Assembly: GCA_031082225.1 (NCBI GenBank)
Contig: JAVHLG010000001.1
Coordinates: 1-64,000, forward strand
Direction: 5' to 3'
DNA: 64,000 bases
Origin: Desulfovibrionaceae bacterium
Lineage (GTDB): Bacteria > Desulfobacterota > Desulfovibrionia > Desulfovibrionales > Desulfovibrionaceae
In this document: positions 55,424-63,273 of the stretch, in pieces
Layout: every line of letters begins with the position of its first letter
Numbering within the stretch: position 1 is the first letter of the stretch
Position numbers and translations under genes: made by a program
The notes under the pieces: generated by a model
Told to the model about the DNA's origin: nothing
What the model saw: only the letters and a program-made list of their open reading frames with translations
The model's database searches: none

Positions 55424-57764
55424 GCGGCCACAGGATGGGCAAAAGCCACACGGCCACGGCCAGGGCCACAAGCGTGACCGGAACCCCGACCTTGACGTAA
55501 TCCATGAAGCGGTATCCGCCAGGGCCCATGACCAGCAAATGGGCGGGATGGGACAGAGGGCTGGCGAAGCTGGCCGAGGCCGAGACCGCCACGGTCATCA
55601 TCAGCAGGTGGGGGGACATCCCCAGGGAATCGGCCGCGCTCAGGGCCACGGGGGCCATGAGCACCACCAGGGCCGCCGTGGGGATGATCTGCGTGCCGAT
55701 GACGGTCACCCCAAAAAGGGCGGCCACCACCCAGCGCGGCCCCATGTGGCCCACGGCGTCGATCAAGGCCCTGGCCCCCATCTGGGCCGCCCCCGTATTC
55801 TCGATGGCGGCCCCCAGGGGCAGCATGCAGGCGATGAGAAAGACGACCTTCCATTCGATGGCCCGGTAGGCCTCCTCCATGCCCAGGCATCCCACGAGCA
55901 CCATCAGCGCCGCCCCGGCGATGGCGGCGATGGAGATGGGCGCAAGGCCCGTGATGGCCGCCAGGATGACCGACACCATGATGAGCGCCGCCAGCCGCGC
56001 CTTCTCCAGGCGCGGGGCCTGGGCGGCGGCCGCATCCAGCACCAGGAAATCCGGGTCGCGAGCCAGGGTCTCGAAGGCCCGGCGCTGCCCGTAGACCAGC
56101 AGGGCGTCGCCGAACTGCAGGGGCATGTCCTGGAGCCCGGTCCGGAAGGCGCGCCCCTTGCGCCACACGGCCAGGACGCTTATGCCGTAGCGCTCACGGA
56201 ACAGCAGTTCGGCCAGGGTCCGGCCCACGAGGCTGGTCCGGGGAGACAGCAGCACCTCCGTCACCCCTGCCTGGTGCGACTCCAGTTCGGCCGCAAGCCC
56301 TGGGGACTGTTCCGTGATGTCGAGTTCCTGGATGCCCTTGAGGATGTCCAGGTCGCGGCGTGCCCCTTCAAGCACCAGCAGATCGCCGGGCCGCACCCGC
56401 TCCTGGGGCGACGGCATGCCAAGCGGCGTCCCGTCGCGCACGATGCCCACCACCGTCAGCCCGAAGGCGTTTCCCAGTCGGCTTTCCACCAGATCATGCC
56501 CGGCCAGGACCGACCCCGGCGGCACGCGCACGGCCAGGAGTTCGGCGCGCTCGCCGGTGCGCTGCGCCACTTCGTCCTCGGTCAACGGCCGCAGGTCCGA
56601 CACCAGCCCCTGCCGGGACACGGCCTCAAGGGCCTCCCGCTCCCCCTGCAGCACCAGGCGGTCCCCGGCGGCCAGCCGCCGCCGCCTGGGGTCTCTGGCC
56701 TGGGCCCCGTCCGGACCGGCCAGGGCCAGGACGTGCACGCGGTGCTCCCGGCGCAGGCCGCTCTCGGCCAGGGTGGCCCCCAGCAGGGGCGAGCCGGGGG
56801 GAACGGCGGCCTCGGCCGCCGCCAGACAACAGGAGATCATCCCCTGGACCAGTTCCGGCGACTCCACCTGAAGATGCTGACTGGCGTGGTAGCGGTGCAG
56901 GAGATCGGGGCTGCCGTGGGCGATGATGATGTCGCCCGCCTGCAGGACATGGTCCGGCCGGGGGGCCAGGGTCAGGGCGTCCCGGCGCTTGATGCACAGG
57001 ACGGTCAGGGACAGGGCCGATCCCAGGCGGCTTTCGGCCAGGGTGCGGCCGTCCAGGGCCGACCCGGCGGGGATGCGCACGGTGAGGATATGGGTTTCGA
57101 ACTGGTAGGTCTCATGCAGCGCCGCGCTGCCGCCGGTCAGGGCCGCCCCGGCCCGGTCGGGGAGCAGGCGGCGGCCAAACAGCGCCATGAAGGCGATGCC
57201 CGCCGCCACGATGGCCGCCGTGATCGGGGTGAAGTCGAAGATGGCGAAGGGACGCAGACCTGCGTTTTGCAGGGCGTCGGTCACCAGGATGTTGGGCGGG
57301 GTGGAGATGCCGGTAAAGGGGCCGCCCAGAAGACAGCCCAGGGCCAGGGGCAGGAGCAGCCGGGAGGGGGAACGGCCGCTGCGCCGGGCCAGCTCCATGG
57401 TCGAGGGCAACAGGATGGCGGCCACGGTCACGGTGTTGATCAGGGCCGACAACAGGCTGGCCACGGTCATCAGGACCACGACGAGCACGACCTCGCCGCG
57501 CGCCGCGAAATACTGCAACGGCCTGCCGAGCTGCTGGGCCATGCCGGTGCGCGTCAGCCCGGCGGACAGGATGAACAGGGCCCACACCGTGACCACGGCC
57601 GGGCTGCTGAATCCGGACAAGGCCTCCTGGGCCGAGACCAGGCCTGTCAGGGCCAGGGCCGACAGGACCAGAAGGCCCACCAGATCCACGCGGATCCAGC
57701 CGCCGACGAACAGGATCAGCGCCGCGCCGACAATGGCGAACAGGAGCGCGATATCAAAAGACAA
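55413..57764 (-). CDS. SLC13-type permease with four TrkA_C (RCK-C) domains
   Basis: The 783-residue membrane protein has an N-terminal hydrophobic half (residues 1-180, with INTVTVAAILLPS and GGPFTGISTPPNILV), four cytoplasmic TrkA_C domains in a row (about 205-555) and a second hydrophobic half (about 590-780, PTAALVVLMAPVAL and SPLSHPAHLLVMGPGGYRF). The two halves are the divalent-anion/Na+ symporter (DASS) scaffold. The family moves sulfate, dicarboxylates or related anions, and sulfate uptake would suit this host. The start is TTG 57764, supported by GGAGGAGG five to seven bases upstream. Two TrkA_C domains are usual; four is unusual. Confidence 0.85.
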   Translation of the reverse strand: MSFDIALLFAIVGAALILFVGGWIRVDLVGLLVLSALALTGLVSAQEALSGFSSPAVVTVWALFILSAGLTRTGMAQQLGRPLQYFAARGEVVLVVVLMTVASLLSALINTVTVAAILLPSTMELARRSGRSPSRLLLPLALGCLLGGPFTGISTPPNILVTDALQNAGLRPFAIFDFTPITAAIVAAGIAFMALFGRRLLPDRAGAALTGGSAALHETYQFETHILTVRIPAGSALDGRTLAESRLGSALSLTVLCIKRRDALTLAPRPDHVLQAGDIIIAHGSPDLLHRYHASQHLQVESPELVQGMISCCLAAAEAAVPPGSPLLGATLAESGLRREHRVHVLALAGPDGAQARDPRRRRLAAGDRLVLQGEREALEAVSRQGLVSDLRPLTEDEVAQRTGERAELLAVRVPPGSVLAGHDLVESRLGNAFGLTVVGIVRDGTPLGMPSPQERVRPGDLLVLEGARRDLDILKGIQELDITEQSPGLAAELESHQAGVTEVLLSPRTSLVGRTLAELLFRERYGISVLAVWRKGRAFRTGLQDMPLQFGDALLVYGQRRAFETLARDPDFLVLDAAAAQAPRLEKARLAALIMVSVILAAITGLAPISIAAIAGAALMVLVGCLGMEEAYRAIEWKVVFLIACMLPLGAAIENTGAAQMGARALIDAVGHMGPRWVVAALFGVTVIGTQIIPTAALVVLMAPVALSAADSLGMSPHLLMMTVAVSASASFASPLSHPAHLLVMGPGGYRFMDYVKVGVPVTLVALAVAVWLLPILWPPFG

Positions 57765-57808
57765 AAGACCTCCTCCGGCAGGGTGTTGCTGGGGGCGTGC
57801 CTTTTTCC

Positions 57809-58807
57809 CTAAAACGCAAACGCGTCGCGGGCAAGGTGGAAGACGTAGGCGACATAGCAGGACACAAGGATCAGGCCATGCAGGCGGTTGATCCGGCCCG
57901 GGCCGCGAAAGCCGTATCCCATGACGAACAGCGAAACGGTCAGGGCGGCCATGACCGGGACGTCGCGGGACAAGACCTCGGGCCCGGCGGCGATGGGCCG
58001 GATCAGTCCGGCCAGGCCCACCACGACCAGGGTGTTGAACAGGTTCGAGCCGATGACGTTGCCCAGGGCGATGTCGCATTCCCCCTTGCGCGCCGCGGCC
58101 ACGGACGAGGCCAGCTCCGGCAGCGAGGTTCCCAGGGCCACCACGGTCAGGCCGATGATCAGATCGCTGACCCCGAAACCCTGGGCGATCTGCACCGCGC
58201 CCCAGACCAGGAGGCGGGAGCTGGCGATGAGCAGGACCAGGCCCACGACCACCAGGACCGTCGCCCGACCCGGGGAGGACGCCCCGCCCTCCTGCACCCG
58301 TTCCAGATCCAGTTCCAGATCCACCTCCTGGCCCAGGGAGTCGGTCTTCCGGCGCATGGCCTGCCGGATGGTCCAGGCCAGAAGCGCGCCGAACACCCCC
58401 AGAAGCGCCAGGGCGTCCAAACGGTCGATCACCCCGCCGCGCCAGAGCTGGAAGGCCGCCAGGGCCGTGACCCCGGCCAGCACCGGCAGTTCCCGGCGCA
58501 AGACCCGGGAATGGACGGTGAGGGGGCTTACAAGCGCCGTCAGGCCCAGGATGAAGGCGATATTGGCGATGTTCGAGCCGTAGGCGTTGCCCAGGGCGAT
58601 GCCCGGACTGCCCTGCACGGCGGCGATGACCGAGACCGCCATCTCCGGGGCCGAGGTGCCGAAGCCGACCACCACCATGCCGATCAAAAGCGGCGGCACG
58701 CCGAAATGGCGGGCCAGCACGGCGCTGCCGCCGACGAACCGGTCGGCGCTGACCACCAGGATCACAAGGCCCAACAGCACGGCGGCAAGAGGAAGGATCA
58801 TGGACAT
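57809..58807 (-). CDS. Calcium/sodium antiporter (CaCA, YrbG family)
   Basis: The 332-residue protein has ten hydrophobic helices in two inverted repeats, each with the alpha-repeat ion-binding motif: GTSAPEMAVSVIAA and GTSLPELASSVAAA, plus GNAYGSNIANIAF and GNVIGSNLFNTLV. A cytoplasmic acidic loop (about residues 160-180) separates the halves. It exchanges Ca2+ for Na+ or H+. It starts two bases before the transglycosylase stop (58809) and ends 45 bases before the permease start. Confidence 0.92.
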   Translation of the reverse strand: MSMILPLAAVLLGLVILVVSADRFVGGSAVLARHFGVPPLLIGMVVVGFGTSAPEMAVSVIAAVQGSPGIALGNAYGSNIANIAFILGLTALVSPLTVHSRVLRRELPVLAGVTALAAFQLWRGGVIDRLDALALLGVFGALLAWTIRQAMRRKTDSLGQEVDLELDLERVQEGGASSPGRATVLVVVGLVLLIASSRLLVWGAVQIAQGFGVSDLIIGLTVVALGTSLPELASSVAAARKGECDIALGNVIGSNLFNTLVVVGLAGLIRPIAAGPEVLSRDVPVMAALTVSLFVMGYGFRGPGRINRLHGLILVSCYVAYVFHLARDAFAF

Positions 58808-58808
58808 G

Positions 58809-59390
58809 CTAGCGCATCCCCGAGCGCGCCCCGTAGCGACCCATGACCTTGGCCACGTAGTCCCGGGTCTCGGGGATGTCGGGCACCCCGCCCGAGGCGG
58901 ACACCCGGCCCGGCCCGGCGTTGTAGGCGGCCAGGGCCAGGGCGGGATCCCCGAAGCGGTCCAGCATGGAGCGCATGTAGCGCACCCCGGCCTCGATGTT
59001 GGGGCCCGGCTCAAAGGGCTCGGTCAGGCCCAGATCCCTGCCGGTGCCGGGCATGATCTGCATCAGCCCCTGGGCCCCCTTGGGCGAGACGGCCTCGACC
59101 ACAAATCCCGACTCCACCTCCACCATGGCCCGGACCAGCTCCGGGTCCACCTTGTGGCGGCGGCCGTAGTAGCGGATGACGGCCATAAGCTTGTCCGGGT
59201 CCACGGCGCGCGGCACGCGCATATAGAAATAGGGCCGGTAGTCCTTGCTGAGGCGGCGGTTGGACAGATGGACGACCCCGCCCGGGGCGTCGTATTTGTA
59301 GATGACCTCGCCGCACACGGCATGAGTCGGCAGGCAGGCCAGTAGGACCGCACAGGCGGCAGCAGGGAGGCGGCGCATGGAACCGAGCAT
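58809..59390 (-). CDS. Exported lytic transglycosylase with DUF4124-like N-terminus
   Basis: The protein is about 193 residues. A signal peptide (LPAAACAVLLACLPTHA) is followed by a DUF4124-like EVIYKYDAPGGVVHLSNRRL. The SLT goose-lysozyme-like domain has the catalytic Glu in MVEVESGF, followed by SPKGAQGLMQIMPGTG, YMRSMLDRFGD and AAYNAGPGRV. It cleaves peptidoglycan glycan strands. ATG 59390 or ATG 59378 are both usable. The 5' upstream region contains a degenerate tandem repeat, and open frames extending into it are repeat artefacts. Confidence 0.88.
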   Translation of the reverse strand: MLGSMRRLPAAACAVLLACLPTHAVCGEVIYKYDAPGGVVHLSNRRLSKDYRPYFYMRVPRAVDPDKLMAVIRYYGRRHKVDPELVRAMVEVESGFVVEAVSPKGAQGLMQIMPGTGRDLGLTEPFEPGPNIEAGVRYMRSMLDRFGDPALALAAYNAGPGRVSASGGVPDIPETRDYVAKVMGRYGARSGMR

Positions 59391-59426
59391 GGCCCAAAGC
59401 CCCCCGGGTTGTAAAGCCGCCCCCAA

Positions 59427-59555
59427 AAGCTTCCACTGACAGCCGCCCCTGGCAGCCCCCCCTGACAGCGCCCCCTGACAGCGCCCCTGATAGCCTCCAT
59501 TGACAGCCCCCCCTGACAGCGCCCCTGAAAGCTTCCACTGGCAGCCCCCCTGTCG
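59427..59555. repeat. Degenerate 12-15 bp tandem repeat (CTGACAGCGCCCC type)
   Basis: About ten consecutive units of the form CTGACAGCSCCCC, 12-15 bases each, fill the space between the transglycosylase and the first lectin-pilin gene. The longer block AAAGCTTCCACTG occurs near both ends (59427 and 59528), so the array has a higher-order duplication. Unit length varies and every frame gives low-complexity peptide, so it is a non-coding minisatellite. It lies upstream of the transglycosylase start, about 37 bases away. Confidence 0.7.
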
Positions 59556-59629
59556 CCGGGTCCAGGAAATCCCTGCCTGCGGACGGCGGTGCAGACGCCG
59601 CAACAGCCCCCTGTGCACGGCGGACGGCG

Positions 59630-61033
59630 CTAATCCAGAAAGGCCAGCCGGAAGTCGGACACGCTCACCTGCTGCACGGCCTCGCCCGAGGCCTGGGTCC
59701 AGCCGAAGAGCACCCGGTCAAGGCGCTCGTGCGGCCCGGAAGACAGGGAAAACGTCCGGGTCAGGGTGGGCGAGGCGTCCAGGAAGGCGCTCATGACGTC
59801 GTCGCAGTCCGCGCAATCCATCCACACCCGGATGCTGTAGCCGTACAGGCCCAGGACGTTCGGGGTCGTGTCCCGGTCCACCTCCAGGCGCATGGCGTGT
59901 TCGCCGCGCCGCAGCCAGTCGGGCCGCCCGGGCCGTTCATGGTAATCCGTGGCCTGGGACCGGTTCTGGCTGTTGCGCGGCATGTCCCCGGCGGCGATGC
60001 GCCCCACGTCCTCCACGTCCGGCCGGGAATGGCGGTTGTCGTCCTGGACGCAGGCATAGCCCTGGCCCTGCAGGGCGCAGCGCCCCGAGGCGTCCTCAAA
60101 CCCCCAGAACACCAGGGCCGCATGGTCGCCGCCCGTGCCGTCGGACCGGGAATCCGGGCGGCCGGGGTTGCGCGAATCGGTGTTGGGGTAAACGTCGAAC
60201 TCCACGGCGAACTTCGGCGGAACAAGCCCCAGGCCGTCCGCCGTGTTCCCCGGCCCGGCGTAGCCCAGAAGCTCCCCCATGCCCTCCACGCCGCCCGAAC
60301 GCGTGGCGTCGTTGTCTGCCGCGCTGATGACCGCAAAGGTGAAGCCGTCGCCGCAGTCCAGGCCCTCGGGAACCGGGGCGAAGGAGAACCGGAAATAGGC
60401 CCGAAGGCCCCGGCCGAACAGGCACTTGCCGGACTCGCACCAGTCGCGGCTGCCCCGGTACCACAGGCAGCCGTAGGCGTATTGGGTGTTGTTGCCGAAG
60501 ACGGCCACCCGGTTTTCCCGGTCCACGGACACGATGTTGTCCGCCCGGTTCCCCGAGGTCACGGGCAGGTCGAAGTCCTTGAGGTCGTTTTCAAACGAGA
60601 TGTAGCCGGGCGCGTCGCCCACGGTTCCCGGCAGGCGGCAGGCACTGCGGCGGGATTCGCCGGGATGGGCCAGCCCTGTGGCGGCCACGTCGAAGGCGTT
60701 CGCCACCCGGCCGAGCACCTCCAGGGTGAACTGCCCCTGGCCCAGGTCGCAGGTCAGGCCCGGAGCGCCGATCAGGGCCTCAAGCTCGTTTGCGGAAAGC
60801 GTGGCGGCGTGGTTCAGGCCGGACAGGGCCAGATAGTAGGCGGCGAGGGAGGGGGGCTGGCTGGTTCCGGACTGCGAGGATGAGCCTGAAAAGACGGCGA
60901 TGGCGGCAGCCAGCACGGCCAGAAGGACGATGGCGGCGATGACGTACAAAAGCGACGCGCCGCGACGGCCGGAACACGCCCATGCGGAAGGCCGGAAGTG
61001 ACGCGGAAACCGTAAAAGATCCGGGTGAGACAT
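59630..61033 (-). CDS. PilX/GspK-like minor pilin with L-type-lectin-like domain (copy 1)
   Basis: The protein is about 467 residues. A 25-residue leader ends in GRRG, the prepilin-peptidase site, followed by [19 protein letters not shown], a pilin N-terminal helix lacking Glu5, as in GspK/PilX-type minor pilins. A spacer of about 200 residues carries [11 protein letters not shown]. The C-terminal domain has L-type-lectin marks: [45 protein letters not shown] and MRLEVDRD...IRVWMDC. The Asp/Asn/Asp/His set in EFDVYPN...DH fits a lectin metal site. ATG 61033 matches the paralogue's leader length; 61081 is the longer option. It probably forms a tip adhesin of a type IV-like filament. No assembly genes are in the window. 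Confidence 0.75.
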   Translation of the reverse strand: MSHPDLLRFPRHFRPSAWACSGRRGASLLYVIAAIVLLAVLAAAIAVFSGSSSQSGTSQPPSLAAYYLALSGLNHAATLSANELEALIGAPGLTCDLGQGQFTLEVLGRVANAFDVAATGLAHPGESRRSACRLPGTVGDAPGYISFENDLKDFDLPVTSGNRADNIVSVDRENRVAVFGNNTQYAYGCLWYRGSRDWCESGKCLFGRGLRAYFRFSFAPVPEGLDCGDGFTFAVISAADNDATRSGGVEGMGELLGYAGPGNTADGLGLVPPKFAVEFDVYPNTDSRNPGRPDSRSDGTGGDHAALVFWGFEDASGRCALQGQGYACVQDDNRHSRPDVEDVGRIAAGDMPRNSQNRSQATDYHERPGRPDWLRRGEHAMRLEVDRDTTPNVLGLYGYSIRVWMDCADCDDVMSAFLDASPTLTRTFSLSSGPHERLDRVLFGWTQASGEAVQQVSVSDFRLAFLD

Positions 61034-61164
61034 ACGGAGAACGCTTTCCGGCGACGCACGGGGCGATGTGTGGCGCGCCATGCTCGCCGATATCGGACGT
61101 ATTTTGGGAAAGCGTTAGCAGATGTCTGAGGCAGAATCCATGAAAAGAATGCGAAAGAACGAAT

Positions 61165-61192
61165 ATCATATCTTACAATAAAAATAGTACAA
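61165..61192 (-). promoter_or_regulatory. Candidate sigma-70 promoter of lectin-pilin copy 1
   Basis: On the minus strand TTGTAC (61192-61187) and TATGAT (61170-61165) are spaced by 16 bases in an AT-rich island (61130-61215), 132 bases before the chosen start. This is the cleanest -35/-10 pair seen in the window. The remaining 61034-61353 contains no gene. Confidence 0.5.
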
Positions 61193-61353
61193 TCTATTTC
61201 AACAAACAAATACCGCATTCTTCCTGCTGATTGGCGCGGCATGAAGCCGCGCTTGGCGTCAACCGCATGACGCGGGACAGAGGGCGTGTCGCTTTGGATG
61301 GCGATGAGGCCTCGATGAGGCCTCGAAGCGGCCGAAGGCAGGCGGCACAGGAC

Positions 61354-62817
61354 TTATTCCCGGAATTTGAGGCGGAAATTCGTCAGGTGGACCTCCTGGG
61401 CGCTCGCGCCAGTGGCCTGGGTGAAGCCGACCAGAAAGGTGTTGAGCAGTCCGTGAAAATACTTGTCCATGGTGAAGGAGGTAACGAGGTCAGGGGTCTT
61501 GGCGGCAAAATCCTCCGTGAGTTTTTTTATTCCCTCGCAAGGCTCACCGCCCACGGTGCAATCCAGCCATGTCTTCATGGTATAGGCCCCGCTGCCGTTG
61601 GCGTTGGTGGCCCGGGTGACCTCCATGCGCACGGTGTGAACGGTATTATCCTCAAGATTTGTCACTTTTTTGTATGTTATGTTTGTTCCTGTTTTTGTTT
61701 TAGTGTTATTCATATTTACAGAATTATAAAGTGGATTTCTCGTTCTGTTTCCGCTATACTCGCCCCCGTCAATTGTTGATCTTCCATCATTCGTAGTGCC
61801 TCCTGCTCCGTGCAAGTTATCATCATATGTCTTGCAACCATCAATTGATCCCCAATAACTATACGCGATATGTCCGTCGTCGTCATCGTTTCTGCTTCCG
61901 GCGCTCCCACAAGTCCCTGATCCATTCTCGTAGGTATCAAATTCAATGGCGATCTTTGCGGGCCGCAAGCCGCGTCCGCTTACCCCTGGCCCGCCGTACC
62001 CCAGAAGTTCCCCCATGTCCAAGTCGCCGCCGCAATCGCTGACGGTGTTGTTGGCGGCGTTGACGAAAGAAAGCGTAAAGCCGTCAGCACCGGCCGACAC
62101 GACCTGGAGTTCGAGATACAGACGGAACCCCTTGCCGAATTTGCACACGCCGTTTTGGCAGTAGGTGGTGTCCTCCAGGATCGTTTTGGTGTCATTGAAC
62201 CAGAGGCAGGCGAATCCCTGGGTCGTCCTGTTGCCAAGCCGGATATATTCCGTCCCGGCGTAGTCTGGGTGCCCTTCGGTCACGACGTCATTGAGTTTAT
62301 TGGCCATCCCCGCATGCGCGCTCTTGGCTCCCGCTATTTGATACGCATCCCCTGGGATGCTGATATCGTAACCCCCGTATTCATCAGGCTCCTCACCAGA
62401 CCCTGGAATAACAGGAACCGACGGCAACTGATGGTTCGCCTCCATGCTCGTTCCGGCCCCATAGATCCCGCACACGGTCACCGGATAGGCGGACGCCGCC
62501 TTTGCGCCAACCGTCATCCTGAATGCGACGTTATTCCCCAGGGAATATGTCGTGGTGCTGTTTTCCAGGGCCGCCAGATCGGTTCCCGGGGCCTCCGCAT
62601 ACCGCAAACCAGAAACCGCCGCATAATAGGCCTGGTTGTGAGCGGTTTTCGCTACGTTCGACACGCTCGACGACGACGAAAAATACGCCACCCCGCCCCC
62701 AACGGCCCCGAGCAGGACGATGGAGGCGATGACGTACAAAAGCGCCGAACCGCGCCGAGGCGACGGACCGCGGTTAAGCAAGGCTGGGCAACCAAAAACT
62801 TCATGATGTCCCGACAT
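61354..62817 (-). CDS. PilX/GspK-like minor pilin with L-type-lectin-like domain (copy 2)
   Basis: The 487-residue paralogue of the next gene has the same plan: leader ending PRRG, helix SALLYVIASIVLLGAVGGG without Glu5, cysteine cluster YCQNGVCKFGKG, and lectin-like ADGFTLSFVNAAN, MGELLGYGGPG, KIAIEFDTYENGSG, DDDGHIAYSYWG, VHTVRMEVTR and MKTWLDC. The EFDTYEN...D...H pattern is close to the Ca/Mn site of legume-type lectins. GGAGGCAAT precedes ATG 62817. DNA at about 61660-61930, inside the lectin domain, is far more AT-rich than the rest of the gene, suggesting an imported or fast-evolving binding segment. A surface carbohydrate-binding role is inferred. Confidence 0.75.
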   Translation of the reverse strand: MSGHHEVFGCPALLNRGPSPRRGSALLYVIASIVLLGAVGGGVAYFSSSSSVSNVAKTAHNQAYYAAVSGLRYAEAPGTDLAALENSTTTYSLGNNVAFRMTVGAKAASAYPVTVCGIYGAGTSMEANHQLPSVPVIPGSGEEPDEYGGYDISIPGDAYQIAGAKSAHAGMANKLNDVVTEGHPDYAGTEYIRLGNRTTQGFACLWFNDTKTILEDTTYCQNGVCKFGKGFRLYLELQVVSAGADGFTLSFVNAANNTVSDCGGDLDMGELLGYGGPGVSGRGLRPAKIAIEFDTYENGSGTCGSAGSRNDDDDGHIAYSYWGSIDGCKTYDDNLHGAGGTTNDGRSTIDGGEYSGNRTRNPLYNSVNMNNTKTKTGTNITYKKVTNLEDNTVHTVRMEVTRATNANGSGAYTMKTWLDCTVGGEPCEGIKKLTEDFAAKTPDLVTSFTMDKYFHGLLNTFLVGFTQATGASAQEVHLTNFRLKFRE

Positions 62818-63273
62818 ATTGCCTCCTGCCGTCCAGCACAAACCGACTTGACATATTTCTAGCCCGCTCCCCCTCCTTGATATGCCTATTCAGTCTCAAT
62901 AGGTATACAGGGACACTTATGGAACGGCCGCCAAATATTTAGCACACCCTGCCACACAGGGTCACGAAATTATTTCAAATAATAACGCTCACACTATATA
63001 TCCAAGCGTAAAAACCACTCCTGGAAGAGCCGGTTCTTTCCTGTACTCGATAGTGTCGGGTTCCTTCCTGCAAAGAAGGTCTGTGAATGGGACAACCTCG
63101 TTGCAGACCGCCTGAGGTCGGAGTGACGCGGGGCGGCGCAAGGATATAAAACGACTTGCTGACGGCGTTGCCGTAGCTTTTTATATCACCCTTTCCGCCC
63201 GCGAAGACGGCAAGCTTCGGGGATGTTCCCCAGTTAAGATGCCAATTATTGGACACTCAACTAGGCATACCTC
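62818..63273. other. AT-richer intergenic region with inverted repeats
   Basis: These 456 bases contain TATGCCTATT (62881-62890) and AATAGGTATA (62898-62907), a 9-of-10 inverted repeat 64 bases before the copy-2 start, a possible operator. A small hairpin ACCCTG/CAGGGT lies at 62946-62962. A 93-codon frame on the minus strand (62975-63256, GTG start) contains SSRSGFYAW, like the opening of IS3-family OrfB, but nothing else in it matches. It may be a decayed insertion-sequence fragment or chance. Confidence 0.35.

Noticed and set aside
62975..63256. IS3-family transposase remnant
   Set aside because: Only about nine residues (SSRSGFYAW) resemble OrfB; the flanking sequence does not match and no terminal inverted repeats were seen, so an insertion sequence is not claimed.
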